Assembly: GCA_018907035.1 (NCBI GenBank)
Contig: JACCIC010000022.1
Span: forward strand, 1,674,501-1,738,500
Source: Sycobia sp. Sy_11
Lineage: Eukaryota; Arthropoda; Insecta; Hymenoptera; Epichrysomallidae
DNA length: 64,000 nt
Reading direction: 5' to 3'
Shown here in pieces: positions 1 to 12,706 of this stretch. Position 1 is the first letter of the stretch. Every line of letters begins with the position of its first letter. The notes beneath the pieces were generated by a model. It saw only the letters and a program-made list of their open reading frames with translations, ran no database searches and was not told where the DNA came from. A program made the position numbers and the translations under genes.

Positions 1-1570
1 TCCTCTCGCCGTAGGAAGAGTTAGCCAGTGCAGAATCGCCGGAGGTAGTGGACTCGCGAGTGTCGAGGGGCTACGAGGGGGGGGGGGAGGGCTGAGGATA
101 CGAAAGAGAGAAGAGAAGTTGAAAGGAGGGCAAAATAGCGAATATATCTATATACTTTAGTCGCTACCGTGATTGCTGGCATAAGGATCCTTGGCTTAGC
201 GGTGTCCAGTGCATTGGACCGTCGTTGATCCTTTATTTCACTTCTTATTATACTAAGCATCCGTAATTGCTAGACGAAACGAGGAAAGTAATATAAGCCT
301 CTCGCTATATGGTTATACAGATAAAAATTAGAAGGCGAAATCAATCAGGATGTTCGTTTAATATAGGGAGATTTTTGCTTTGGAGGGTCTTGTTCAAGTT
401 GAGGATGAGGTCCCGAACAGAATAAATGAAATCATATTGTAATGCGTAATATGAATGGTATAATATTAAAGTAATGTGTGAAATGCCAATATACTAACAT
501 ACAGTTGCGTATGTGAATAATGAACAGAGCAACTTAAATTGCCAGGATACACACGGCATCGAGATTATGCGGGCTAAAAGAAATGATAAAAAATTAGTGC
601 TTATCGCAGAGTCCCTTTGTGTATTTTCGTGCTTGTAATGAGATATCTTCTTTCCCGACCTCTCGGTCCACTCGGTTCTGCTACAATCTCTTAATGTAAA
701 GCTATGTACTGAAAAGGAACTTGCATTGACAGGTGCATGCATTTTATGTCTATGATTACAACCTCGGATGCACACATAAATACATAAAATGTAAATGTTA
801 CGGCGTGTGACTTTACTTCAGTGCATTATTTGCCACTGAACAAAAGTAGTTATCGAGTTGTATGTTTTGCAAATGCGGTTATTTTAGTGTTTGTCTTTCA
901 AATCACAAATAATCCAGATAGTATTATAAAAATGAAATGCAATTACGATTAATAGATAATCATTAAGTGTCATGCTACGTAACAATGTTTGCACTATTTT
1001 AACACCAACTTTAATTGCATTTACTTTAATCTTTAATTTTCATTTACGAAAGACTAATTTTTTATCAAAATTTTTTCATTCATAGTGGCTCACCTCTTTA
1101 TTTATCTTTAATTCTACATTCTTCATTTTTCATCACAAATTATTTCTTAGGGATTCAGGTCTATCCAGTTTAAAATTATTCGTCAAATGTTGAAGTAAAT
1201 TTAAATTAATAATTGAATAAAATTGAATTATTAAAGCTGAACGTCGATTCTTTGACTAAATCGAATATTTGCAATTAATGACTTCTCTTCAGCAGAATAA
1301 TTCTGAAATGCATCAAGCGAATTTCACGCTAATTGAAGCTCAAGCATATTATCTTCGCTCGAAAGTAAACTTTCTCCGTGAAAGCCAACACATTTTGCCA
1401 CAAAACGGATTTCAATAATATCAAAAGCTTCAAATTTAATTATATTTTCTGAAAAACTGTTGCTGTTTTCGCAAGCGCATTTAAGTGCTCTATTACTTCA
1501 GATATTCTTCCTTTCATTTGATGAATGTAGTCTATAAAATCATTTGCTTATATTTCAGCTAAATTTACAG
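1..1570. other. No gene seen
   Basis: GC-richer for the first 300 bases with a G run at about 78-87, then AT-rich. Frames at 21-260 and 494-775 have no family features. Confidence 0.6.
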
Positions 1571-1575
1571 ATTTT

Positions 1576-1581
1576 AATATA

Positions 1582-1612
<31 letters not shown>
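1576..1612. repeat. (TA)n microsatellite
   Basis: TA run with one G interruption, about 70 bp before a ribozyme-repeat copy. Confidence 0.9.
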
Positions 1613-1680
1613 TTAAGTATATTAAGAAGACAATTCAACATCTTTGATATTTATTTATTTATATTTTTCATTTTATTTTA

Positions 1681-2010
1681 TTTAAATTAATAAATATTTT
1701 TATCGTTCTTACAGTCTTTATAATAGCATATATTAGCTAAAATAATGACAGCCAGACTGTCTTTGTCTATGATCACCCCCGTAGAATCTGAAATTAAACT
1801 TATACAATAAATTATATCAGAAAATTAAAAATAATAATAAAATAAAAATAATAATAAAAATTAAATAATAATAATTATAAAAAATAAAGAATAATAAAAG
1901 TACTTATTCTATGTTAGTAAAGGACAACCTGACTACTCCCACCACCTTAAATTTAGAATCACCTTCTTGTCCGAGGTTTCGAACCGCCACGGTTCATCCT
2001 CAGGAATTAA
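1681..2010 (-). mobile_element. Ribozyme-bearing dispersed repeat, copy 1
   Basis: This copy has the same blocks as the 59-kb one. Block A (1681-1715), block B (about 1741-1795), an A/T-rich spacer (1800-1900), block C (about 1905-1950) and the hammerhead-like end all lie in the same orientation. The A/T-rich spacer lies between B and C here but between A and B in the 59-kb copy, showing internal instability. Confidence 0.5.
1969..2006 (-). ncRNA. Degenerate hammerhead-like motif
   Basis: The minus strand reads CTGAGGATGA, a perfect stem II AACCG/CGGTT, CGAAAC and then CTCGGAC. The position within its repeat matches the 59.3-kb copy. The CUGAUGA core carries an insertion and the UH site is altered, so cleavage is unlikely. 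Confidence 0.45.
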
Positions 2011-3171
2011 ACTGTATATATTATGGTATCGTAAAAAATGTTCTAAGGATAGATATTAATAGAATTCCATTTATGTATTTCACACATGGTATAAGGTTAC
2101 GATTTCTGCCTAACATAAAAGTGCAAAGTTTTCAAACATAAGACAGCAGATATTTTTTAGTTCATAAACCGATTTTTTTATTTGATTCGATTCAGAATTT
2201 TATTATTAGAGTATTAGGTGTTGTTAATTAATCAAGGAGACAGTTTGAATTTGTCTGGAAAAAAATTTCTGTGAAAAAGTATCGATTTCTACTGAAGATT
2301 ATAATCAGAGAATGGTGAGACTGTCACCGTCCGAGATTTGCTTAGCGATTAGAAAGTATCTCAATGTCTTATGCAATATATACAAACGAAAGATCTCCGC
2401 GTGGCATATATGCGCGTGATTTATAATATTATAATTTCTTCATAACATATGTCGATTATACAAAGTTATACGTAATTATCGCTATAATACAAATACCACC
2501 ATGTATTTCATAGAGTATGAAACTTCCATGTCACTGATTTATATAGGCTTATATTCAGTTCGATTAGGCAATGACACTTTTATTCAAATTATTACTTTTC
2601 GAAAAAAGAAGTAGTTTCATATAAGAACAAAATGGCACACCAAGAACAACATTATTATTACTTAGGACTCGAGATAGAAGTGAATAAATAAAACTACTTT
2701 TCTAGTGCCTCCAGAAGAATCCAGGAAAAATCTTATTTGTCTGTATAAATTGAATTTCTACACCAAAAGAAAGATGCTACATATGGTTTACTAATTCAAT
2801 TTTGTATAAGTTAAGTTGCTGCCAAGATCACTGCCTATCAATTTTGCTCAACAAGGACCTAGAATTTTATCAAAAACACCAGAATACGCGAGCCCGAGGA
2901 TTTGTTGTGAATAGCGTCCGAAGAGCATCGTCAGCCATCGGAAGATCAGACGCACTAATAGGCTTTAAATATGAATTACAGAATAAGTCTATATTTAATG
3001 TCTATATTTATCGATATTTCCATCTGTAAAGGCAATGGTGCTGCAGCATCGGGCGTTAATGACCATCGTCATTCTCTTCCACAACGCGCCAAGATAGCAG
3101 TCGAGGAAAAATAAGGAAAGGCAAGAATCCCAGACGGGCGAAGATGGTTTGAGGTGTATGTTCGCGGTGGG

Positions 3172-3177
3172 TATATA

Positions 3178-3236
<59 letters not shown>
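3172..3236. repeat. (TA)n microsatellite
   Basis: TA run with one C interruption at the start of a GC-richer island (3240-3700). Confidence 0.9.
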
Positions 3237-3238
<2 letters not shown>

Positions 3239-3525
3239 TTAAGCGAATTGATATCCACTTTAGACTAATAGAGTCGATTCGATTAATCATTCTACTCTGC
3301 CTGCTCCTGAGCTATAAACCTCCGGCTGCTAGAACTGTGGGTGGAGCGGCGGGCGGCGTCTGTAATGAGCTCGGTTTCGATCTATCTATCCATCCATTCC
3401 AATTATTCTCGGGTATAGGATCGGCCCGATTAATCCACCGCGCGACGCGAAGGCTCAGCGTCGATCCCGAAGACGCATTAGATCCTCTTCGCGGGAATGA
3501 GTGTCTCTGACGTATTGTATGAAAC

Positions 3526-3552
3526 GAGAGAGAGAGAGGGAGAGAGAGAGTT

Positions 3553-3613
<61 letters not shown>
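3526..3613. repeat. (GA)n microsatellite
   Basis: GA run interrupted by GGG and TTAGAA. Confidence 0.9.
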
Positions 3614-3616
<3 letters not shown>

Positions 3617-4747
3617 GCCAGCGAGAAATCAGTCGTAAATACGAATACGTTGTTATGGGAAGCGCCGCCATCGTCCCTGTAAGTATCGCAGCTGATATCG
3701 TCGGTGTGTAACACCATCTCTGGTAACACCAACGTGCGACAAGTGCACATCTATCAGCTTTTGAATTTATTACGCCGGTCGCCCTTATTATTTCCATAGG
3801 ATTCGACAGGTAATACGTTGCAGTAGAATGGAAAACATTTGTAATTTGACAGCAATTTTAATAAATCCAATTGAATCTCAATTGACGCATCATGATAGTA
3901 ATGATCATAATAATAATGATCAGTCTAATTGAAAGTATTTAATCAGGATAAGGAGAATAATGAGAATCGGTTTATTTTTATGAACTTGAAAAAGTATATG
4001 ATCTTCAAATCCATGAAGTATTTTTCCACAGATTAATCTGAAACCACTTGTCCAGTTTTATGTCGAAATTTTTTGAAAATTATCAACAATAATACTGTGA
4101 TTGTTCTATATTACAATATATATAATATATAAATAAATAAAATCTATTGTCTATAATTGAAATGTTTGTAAAGGATTGTTTCCATCAAATTACGCGAAAT
4201 TTGAAGAGTATATTGCCAGCATTTTTTGCGTCGAAAAATGAACTAAGCCTGGAATATAAATATAAACTGCCTGGAATAGCATAACTAGACTGTTGTATTT
4301 ACATAGTTTTACTTAGACAATGATTTTGATCGAAGTAGTCTTTAAAATTGTACGGCGATGTGTCAACAAAAGTTCGGCTCGCAACCACCTGTTTAAAGCC
4401 TTTTCTTTTAAATATATCCATAGATCCATTGTTATTAATTAATGTAAATATACTTCTTTGTATGAGTTGGATATAGTAATTTGGCATAAATTTTGATGAA
4501 TAATATTCTAATAAACAAATATTACATAAATTTAATTAGACTTTCTAAAATTTTGTCTAACTAAATATTTTCCTATAACAGCTGTTTTCTTGCTTATACT
4601 TATTTCTTGCTCATCTTAGTTTCAGAGAAGTAAATTTTGCAGCAGTATCGAAGTTTTTATTGATTCTGTCATGGAACTGACCCATGAGACAGTTGTTGTA
4701 ATGTAGTAGTCATATATTTGTAACGTTAGTAACATAATTTAATTTAT

Positions 4748-4750
<3 letters not shown>

Positions 4751-4800
<50 letters not shown>
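4751..4800. repeat. (TA)n microsatellite
   Basis: Uninterrupted TA run in AT-rich DNA. Confidence 0.9.
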
Positions 4801-4805
<5 letters not shown>

Positions 4806-5140
4806 CGCTTGTCAAATTTTATTTAAAACAATAGGCGTCAGAATTGAGAAAGTACAAAATCTGCCCTATGGCGTATTTAATTTTCCCGGAATTTACACAA
4901 AGGTACTATATGATATAGATAAATGATGAGCATTCAGTCGACCAAAAACTGGATCCGCACGAGAATCGGAACCGCCACGCAAAAATTTTAAGCAAAAACA
5001 ATTTTAATAACAGCCGCACTCGTCAATTAGGGAATATAGCGGCGTGGAGTCATTGTCGAAAAATCAGAGAAATAATTGCTCCATCGAATCTTTCGTCCGG
5101 GCGGCATTCCGACCCGTCGGCTCCGGGAGCGCAACATATA

Positions 5141-5813
5141 CAGGGTGGGCCATATCAATCGATCCGGCCAATTATCTTGGGGCTGGAAGTATTTTCGACA
5201 AAGACAACATTAAATATTAGCTATTATGCACTTTAATTCACATAATCTTCTTTTTAAGACCATTGAAAACTCAACTTAGTTTTTTTTCTTCTTTTTAGTA
5301 TAAAATAGGAAATATTTTAAATACTTTTTAAAGAGCATTCAAATCTACCTTCAGAACACTCTAAATTTTTATTTTTCCGGAAGTAATTCCAAGTTAAATG
5401 GATTCACCTGTGCAATGAATTATGTAAATACAAACTTGAACTCATTTTTCAACGTTATTTGAAGATCAAAGAGGTTTTGTCTCAATGGATCCTAAAAGAT
5501 TCCGACATCGCCAGATTAATTAAGCAGTTAGATCCTGTTAAACATTCTATGTCCTTTTAAAGTGACTTTCAAAAATCCAAAATTTTATAGAATATTGAAT
5601 GAAGAATTTTATGACCTTTTCATTTTGATTTACTGCAATTTCTCTCAAAAAAAGAAAAATGAAGTTGACCAACAAATGATTTGGAAATTCAACATCTAGT
5701 CAAAGAAAAATAAATTATTACCTAGACCCAATAATTTTTCATAATGCTACTTTGATGAAACTACTTCCTTCACTGAAATAATTGTCTAGATATATTTAAA
5801 AAGGACCACTCTG
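5141..5813. mobile_element. Mariner-like MITE with TA target duplication
   Basis: The 673-bp segment starts CAGGGTGGGCC and ends GGACCACTCTG, its inverted complement with two mismatches. Both ends are flanked by TA (5139-5140 and 5814-5815), the target duplication of Tc1/mariner elements. The interior is AT-rich with no open frame or transposase motif, so it would be non-autonomous. Confidence 0.5.
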
Positions 5814-5904
5814 TATATAGCATGATGCGGCGTGCCACATACAAAATAATAAATGACGAGACCGCTCGCTACTGCTCGCAAAAAGAGAGATTCCCTTTTT
5901 GCTA

Positions 5905-5906
<2 letters not shown>

Positions 5907-5953
<47 letters not shown>

Positions 5954-5964
5954 ATATGTATATA
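5907..5964. repeat. (TA)n(TG)n compound microsatellite
   Basis: TA run passing into about six TG units and back to TA, just after the MITE. Confidence 0.9.
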
Positions 5965-6185
5965 CATTCTGAAAAATTGATGAGACTCTGACATTCGGGG
6001 GACGGTGTCATCGCCACAGAGGAGGAAAGTAGGGATATCTCGCTATATATACTTTACGTATATATATATATATATATGATACGTTCATCCAGAAAATGAT
6101 ACAGAAATATGTATCCGGTGCATGCTTTGCTTTCCGACTTTCTATATCTAGATGAAATAGAACTTTGTGTCTCTGGGTTTTATTT

Positions 6186-6238
6186 CTCTCGCTCTCTCTT
6201 TCTGTCCCTCCCTCTCACCCTCTCACCCCCCCCCTCTC

Positions 6239-6271
<33 letters not shown>

Positions 6272-6282
6272 GTCTCTCTCTA
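6186..6282. repeat. CT-rich compound tract
   Basis: CTCTCT with poly-C and a (TGTC)n core at about 6240-6260. Confidence 0.85.
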
Positions 6283-6560
6283 TTATTGTCTTTACATGCA
6301 ATTCTTTTTCTACGGTCGAGATACAAAGGTTTCGGGAAAACATTGCCCTATAGCATCGGAGAATACGAGGGCAATGAAGAGAGAGAAATGAGAAGTAGAA
6401 AAAGGTAGCTTTAGACAGACAGATAAACCTTTATTTGAAGTAAAATATAAAAAGAGTGAGAGGCGGTGCAGCGTACGGGGCACGGAGCAAGATATTCTGC
6501 CGCATAAACATATCTCTGCCAGAAAAGAGGTCGAGGATGCGAAGGTATATAGAGTAGAAG

Positions 6561-6620
6561 AAGAGAGAGATTGTGGAAAGAGGCGAGAGAAGGAGAGCGC
6601 GAGAGAGAGAAAGAGAGAAA
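6561..6620. repeat. GA-rich tract
   Basis: Imperfect GA run in a GC-richer island. Confidence 0.85.
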
Positions 6621-7962
6621 TGGCTGTATAGCAGCACGTGCAACATGTTCTCTTTGCGCGTTGCGGCGACGACGTGGCCCTTTTTCTTTTTCAGTGCATC
6701 TTGCGGGCAAAGGGGAGGAATACAATATATAGCGGGATCTCAGGCCGCCCACGCGTTTCTTTCGCACGCGCTATGCAGGAGCCGGGACGACACACGGTGA
6801 CTATGAGAGCGGATATATTATAAATCGCCAGCATGTCACAGAATCGATGCATCGTGCATATGTGAAGCCATCCATTATGATGTACTTATTCCTTTCCTCT
6901 CCGACGAGGCAGATCACGCAGCTTATATATATATATAAGTTCATAGAAAGGAGATCGCAAATACCAAAGATTAACCACAAAATTTTCGTTCTCTCTTTTT
7001 CGTTTTATGCGTATTGCTACCGATAATACACGAATAGATACATTTCCATGCTTGATGTGCAGCCTATATCAATCTATAATGCCTCCTGAGCGGTTAGCTT
7101 CCACAGTTTGATTCTCTGAGCAAAAGATGTAAAAAATCAACAATAAAACCGAATCTCCCCGTAAGTATCTATATGTTTTTTTTTGGATACTCAATTCGAT
7201 CATATTGAGAAGTTCAATCTCGAAAATACCGAAAACTTTTAGACTTTTGGACCTACGTCTTAATATTCAACCGGTTTGAACTAAATATCTCAAAAATTAT
7301 TTAACCAATTCGGAACTATCTTGTGTCAACGATTTTTTCGATTTCTGCTCCTATGTAATATACGAGTAAAGTAAAAAACAAATCAAAATATATTTATATC
7401 GTGGACGTATAGACATTTCTATATTATTTCGCAATTTTACACTCAAGCAATAATACATTCACAAAGTCGCGTGCATGGAGGATTGTGCTGAGAACCGATA
7501 ACATAGGGCGAAAGAGTTATATAGGTCGCGTATCACTCTCCTTCCATATGGGAAGTAAAAAAATTCGAAAAACGCTGACGTAATGCCTCGTCCTTCCGGC
7601 GCGGAAGACCGCTGATGGATATATATCAGCCGACGTCCAGACTCCATTATGCGGAGTGAAGAAAAGCAGTCAAACAATTTGGCTTGGTTGCGCGTATATG
7701 GCAAATAATTTGTTTAGCGGCCAGGCTGTAAAACGGCTTTTACGATTTTCCGCCTTAATCTTATACGACAGTGTATGAGCATACGGGGCAGAGAGATAGA
7801 AAGGAAGGGAGAATTTCTTCTCTCCATAGTTGGAGTCATATATATATATCTGTCTACTGTCGTAAAGAAACAACTCTTTCATCGAGACTGATTCAGCATA
7901 ATGCGCGAACCGTTCTTAAAATTTCGTAACGCAATGGATTTAAAAGTAATTTCTGACTCGAA

Positions 7963-7965
<3 letters not shown>

Positions 7966-8027
<62 letters not shown>

Positions 8028-8034
8028 ATATATA
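7966..8034. repeat. (TA)n microsatellite
   Basis: TA run with one CATG interruption near its end. Confidence 0.9.
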
Positions 8035-8277
8035 CTATGTTGTCGCCAGGTCAGTAACTCGTCAAGTGCATAGTTTTATTAAAGGAGCTAAAACAATTCA
8101 CTCGATAGAATCTGTTTTCATAACTTCCGAAAGGCTAAATTTCATTAAAGCGTATATCAATTTCTGTTTGTGTTTACGACGTCATTCCCGAGAAGTCTTA
8201 GATCTCGGTAAATTTGAAAGGGAAATTGGTGCCTTCCAATTATTTGCTTAGCTCCCAATAAAACCTTCAGTACTTTC

Positions 8278-8308
8278 CTCTCTCTCTCTCTCTCTCTTTC
8301 TCTCTCTG
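8278..8308. repeat. (CT)n microsatellite
   Basis: CT run with one extra T. Confidence 0.85.
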
Positions 8309-9656
8309 CGCCTAGATTTATAGTTTAATTCTACTGTCTGGGATAAACAGGTTTTGCAATATAGCCCGTGTCTTTGGAAGGAAGAGCAGTTTTTAGGAGC
8401 TTCCTCCTCCGTATTCAAGAGAATATATAAACCCGCCAGTTGCCTTATTAATGACCTCTTACTTGGCACAGTAATTAAATGCAACACCCATTCGAATTGA
8501 AATATACCTGTACATACAAATAACAGGTCTTGCCAGCAAAGTTCTTACGGCTCGAAAGAATATTCTTTGGAACAAAAGGCGTATCAGTTTGAACAGTTAT
8601 GTAACTCTGTTATGTGTTTATATGTACATACGAGTATACATTGAGAAATTTTCAAAGATCTAAGTTTTTCGCAAGAGTGATAAAGGACGCATAAAGAACT
8701 TTTTATCAGCGCAACAAGCGTGTACTCGAAGCATAAGAAATACTCAAAAGTGGCTGTTTCAAAACTGACGCGGAGATAATATCGAATCGATCAGTCAGTC
8801 CTTCGATGAGTAACGCCGTTTTAACCGCTATCACCTCTCGTCTCCCAATAGAATCGAATATCGCATAGTTTCGGCAAAAAAATAAAGAAAGCTGCGAAAC
8901 AAAGAAACAGAGAAAGAGAGCAATCAATTCCATGCATTATTATAGCTGATAAATAAATATTTTCCTCAATGTTACGCTCGTTTACAAAGAAATATGATTA
9001 TACAGACCGTCGAACTCATTCATAATTACACATTCCTTATTCACAATTACCCCCATATATTATCACATATCATCACCAGTCACGGCCATAAATATCACAA
9101 ATCTATTTTTTTCTCAAAAGGATCGTAAAACTCATAGAAAATATTTATAAGTTTAGTGCAAAACATAAGGTTCCAGGTTTCCTGATTTTCCTAAATTGTA
9201 TTCTTGTTGCATTACATTATGATTACATTAAAATAGATCGACGTTGTTAAGCAATAACTATATAATGTTTCAGGTAATAACAACAAAGACTAGCGCAAAT
9301 CCAATACTTTGCATCGAAAATGTAAGTCATTTCATTGAGTTGTAATGGTTTTCTTTCGACATTCGATTTAGCAAATTCTTGGGAAAAATTCCAGGGTCCA
9401 AATTTTCTTATATATCATAAATTTATTGCTGCCTTTTATTCTCACGCGTGTAGAATACTCCCAGAACCTATAGACCCCTTCTATATTTACAACTAGTCCA
9501 TTTAATTGTTCGATCACGCAACTGTCGAGCAAAATACGCCAGGATCGGCAAACGGGTTACGCGTATTATACACACTCGAGCGACATTGCCATAGGCGCCA
9601 TTAGCGTTTTGCATTTTTACTGCCCCCTTGGGAATTGAGTTCATTTAATATTCATT

Positions 9657-9693
9657 TATATATACGCAGAAAGACGCGCACTGCGTCTCAGTC
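9657..9693 (+). promoter_or_regulatory. Putative TATA/Inr core promoter
   Basis: TATATATA at 9657-9664 is followed by an arthropod-type initiator TCAGTC whose A is at 9690, about 31-33 bases downstream, the normal spacing. It opens a GC-richer island (9680-10060). The first downstream ATG gives only an 18-codon frame, so any transcript may be noncoding. Confidence 0.25.
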
Positions 9694-10093
9694 TCGACAC
9701 TCCTCCCCATCACTCAATCGTCTCCCTTGCTCGGCCGGCTGATGCGCGTGAACTGGGATGGGTGTCCCTCATTGGCACGGTCACGGGTTCACAGCTAGAC
9801 GGGGGCGATCGAGCGTGGGCGGGTGGTGGCTGGGAATGGAGTAAGGCGGAGGGAGCGGGATAGACAATCTGGAATTCATTGCGGAGTACAGAGATTGGCC
9901 CGTTAATGCATAGAAACTGGCATTTGCAGCCGCTAAATCGCGCGTGCAGCCCCAGATCCACTTCGGGGATCCGTATATCTTTTTTTTTTCGACTGGAGAG
10001 GATCCAATGACGCGTAAAGCGCGCTGCATGAATCAAATGACGTCCTTGAGGTCTCCATTATATGTCTATATACGTATGAGTGCGAGGATATAG

Positions 10094-10095
<2 letters not shown>

Positions 10096-10144
<49 letters not shown>
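10096..10144. repeat. (TA)n microsatellite
   Basis: TA run closing the 9.68-10.06 kb island. Confidence 0.9.
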
Positions 10145-10146
<2 letters not shown>

Positions 10147-10607
10147 AGATGAGCCGCTGCTACTTGAAAGCCAAATCAGTATTCTATTTTGCTTACTAGT
10201 TATATAATATACTATTTTTTTTATTTGCACGTCTTAAAATTGATAAGCGTTTCAATTAATCCTCTATAATCCTAACAAACACGTTGGTCGTATATTTTAA
10301 CGATTGTCAAACATTTACAAAGGCATCGTTTGATACTTATGTTTTTATATTATTCAATATTTCTTTAATCTTTCAAATTTCTTTACAAATATCTACTTTT
10401 TGATTAGATTGATAAATTATTAATACTCGCTCTTTTATGAAATTCGGGACGATCGAAGAAAAATATATATGGAAATATAGAAATAACTGAGCGGGGATAA
10501 CTTTGGATCAATATCTTACACACTCTGAAACTTAAACTATTTGAAGATGTCGGATGAATAATTAATTCATCACTATATGACACTTATATAAGTATAATAT
10601 ATGATTC

Positions 10608-10609
<2 letters not shown>

Positions 10610-10665
<56 letters not shown>
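10610..10665. repeat. (TA)n microsatellite
   Basis: TA run immediately before dispersed repeat family 2. Confidence 0.9.
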
Positions 10666-10668
<3 letters not shown>

Positions 10669-10790
10669 TTTGTGTTTGTAATAAAATACAAAATTAACAA
10701 GGATAGTTCAAAAATAAGATATCATTTAAATAGGATTCTTAGATATTATTGAATAAAAGCAGAATCGGATTACGCTTTTAGTACTAGACT
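10661..10790 (+). mobile_element. Dispersed repeat family 2, copy a
   Basis: About 125 bp after a (TA)n tract, from TTTGTAATAAAATACAAAA through TTAAATAGGATTCTTAGATA to GCAGAATCGGATTACG. It is nearly the same as 52558-52665 apart from small gaps. Flanks on both sides differ, so it is an interspersed repeat. Confidence 0.6.
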
Positions 10791-11680
10791 AATATCGCGG
10801 TGGGGACATCTTTTAATAGTGTGATATCCAGAGCTTGGATAAAACCATTTGGCAATTACGCACTTCCGCCAGTAATGGAAATGAGACCGAAATAAATTAA
10901 ATAAATAATAAAAATTTATTCAGATTTGAACAGCGTAAGAAATCAATCTACGGAACAACATACATATATTTTTCTTGTAGTAGCAAGTCGCTTATAAAAT
11001 TATCGAAATTCATGGACTGAAGCAAGTCGCTTTAGATCGTAAGAATAGCCAATGAAGATAAAATTTTAATAATCTCGGTAAATTTATCTAAATACTCTAA
11101 ATCTTCTTTCAAAATATCTTCCAAGACTCAAAACGATCGATCGCTTATAGAATTCACTATAATATTAGTCATGATAAATCTAAAGGTTACATAAATAATT
11201 AGAAAACTCGAATCATTACGTTGTTAAGTATGCAGTACAATACTATTGTATTGTGACATATTGTGCTTTCTCTGCCATTTTGATAACTTGAAAGAAATTT
11301 GTAAGGAGAATCGAATACTTCGTTAGTGCCATGGAATTGTAATCATCATTCTATTATGAAATGGATCACTGTAAAAATACGTTCCAATATTCTGGTCTAA
11401 TACATAGCTTCGGTTTTTAACATACCAATTGCTTCTAAGTGCAAAAACTCATTCGCTTATAATTAAAATAACATAGTGTAATTGTGTTCGATAGCATTTT
11501 CTAGATATCAAATCAGTTCATTGCTTTTATTCCATTTCGAGTACTTATTATTTTCAAAAATATTATCTAGATCATCTAAAAACATTTTATTTAGTACCTG
11601 CTTTAATAAAAATTTTTAATTGATCCCTTACTGATTCTATGGAGCTTTTGTGGTAATATATTTTTTAACAGTGTGGAAGT
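10791..11680. other. No gene seen
   Basis: AT-rich, no frame over 60 codons and no recognised repeat. Confidence 0.6.
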
Positions 11681-11714
11681 CCCTCGAGCATCGAGGGTCC
11701 GGTGCCTCAGCACC
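11681..11714. repeat. Two adjacent perfect hairpins
   Basis: CCCTCGA-GCA-TCGAGGG (7-bp stem) is followed after three bases by GGTGC-CTCA-GCACC (5-bp stem). They sit at the border between AT-rich DNA and a GC-richer island. No known structured RNA was recognised. Confidence 0.65.
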
Positions 11715-11937
11715 AATAAGCCTCCCCTTCATTCAGTACTGATTACAATATACTCGAACTTACGGTAAAATGTTCGCTTATCTTTCTCTTTTCGCACTGC
11801 GCGCTCTTAGGGTGGACGGGGCGGGAGAGACGAGACGATTAGTCTGTATATCAGGTTCGTCCAACCCGTGCTTCCATATACAGCGTTGTAGCCCTTTAGA
11901 ATTTTCAATTATAGAGGGCAAAGAATAAGATAGGATA

Positions 11938-12041
11938 AAGAGAGAGAGAGAGCGAGAGAGAGGTACGTAGAAGAAAGAAAAAGAGATAAAGAGAGAAAGG
12001 GAGATTGGTGAAACAAAGAGAGGGAGAGGAATGTGGGAAAA

Positions 12042-12104
<63 letters not shown>

Positions 12105-12150
12105 CAGGTGGTCGCAGGGAGAGAGAGAGGGATAGAAAGAGGACGAGAGA
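11938..12150. repeat. Long GA-rich tract
   Basis: About 200 bp of GAGA, GGGAGA and AAGA variants, with perfect (GA)n at 12049-12080. It lies upstream of the tentative exon at 12161. Confidence 0.9.
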
Positions 12151-12160
12151 GGAGCGTCCG

Positions 12161-12248
12161 ATGGAGTCTTCCTCTTCGCGTTCATCGATCGATCGGGACA
12201 TCAATGGGTCTCGCACTTATAACACTGGCCCTTGGGGAAGGGGTGGAG
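12161..12248 (+). CDS. Candidate first coding exon after a GAGA tract, very tentative
   Basis: After about 200 bp of GA-rich sequence an ATG opens a frame rich in Ser and Arg (MESSSSRSSIDRDINGS and on) that runs 29 codons to a good donor, GGTGGAG|GTAAGA. GAGA tracts are common in insect promoters. The ATG context is poor and no partner exon is seen. Confidence 0.15.
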
Positions 12249-12379
12249 GTAAGAGGAACGATGTAACTTTAGCGCCTCTTATATATCACTTTACGATGAT
12301 TAAAGCGCTTCCGTCAAGATAAGTTGGCCGGGTTACAGAAAGAATTTAATTGCCGAGTTCGGCCTCCTTAAAAGTATAC

Positions 12380-12380
<1 letters not shown>

Positions 12381-12436
<56 letters not shown>
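12381..12436. repeat. (TA)n microsatellite
   Basis: Uninterrupted TA run within a GC-richer island. Confidence 0.9.
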
Positions 12437-12438
<2 letters not shown>

Positions 12439-12660
12439 GAAGTTCGACGCCGCGCCGGCACAGCTCACTGATGGCGATAGGCAACTCGTTGCGTTGGCCC
12501 TGGGTAGCTGCAGGGGATGGGGGAGGATTGAATAATTCATTCCTTTATACTTCAATCAATACATCAGAGAAGATATTCAGTTATTTTGTTAACGGAGAGC
12601 CCTAAGTATACGGTACTTTCCTTGAACTGACCATTTTTATATGTACGCACACTTATAATA

Positions 12661-12706
12661 AGTGTATACGTTATATTTACGATAGATACGAGTGTATACG
12701 TTATAT
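12661..12706. repeat. Two-unit tandem repeat, 30-bp period
   Basis: AGTGTATACGTTATAT occurs at 12661 and 12691. Confidence 0.65.

Larger units (their letters stand above)
2011..5138. other. No gene seen; microsatellites and one GC-richer island
   Basis: The island at 3050-3700 is CpG-containing and flanks the TA and GA tracts. Its frames are repeat translations. The rest is AT-rich and featureless. Confidence 0.55.
5965..9650. other. No gene seen
   Basis: A GC-richer island at 6450-6830 and repeats apart, the sequence is AT-rich with only short frames. Confidence 0.55.

Noticed and set aside
2995..3797. Several frames of 73-161 codons on both strands
   Set aside because: They are translations of the TA (IYIYIY) and GA/CT (SLSLSL) tracts with short unrelated flanks. 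The same holds for 11778-12322, 14452-15067, 21916-22276, 25671-26362, 38085-38797, 39161-39620, 42402-42729 and 58437-58820.
9710..10036. 108- and 82-codon minus-strand frames
   Set aside because: The two overlapping frames are both open because the island is GC-rich; proline- and serine-rich composition, no conserved motif, and the longer one starts with TTG.
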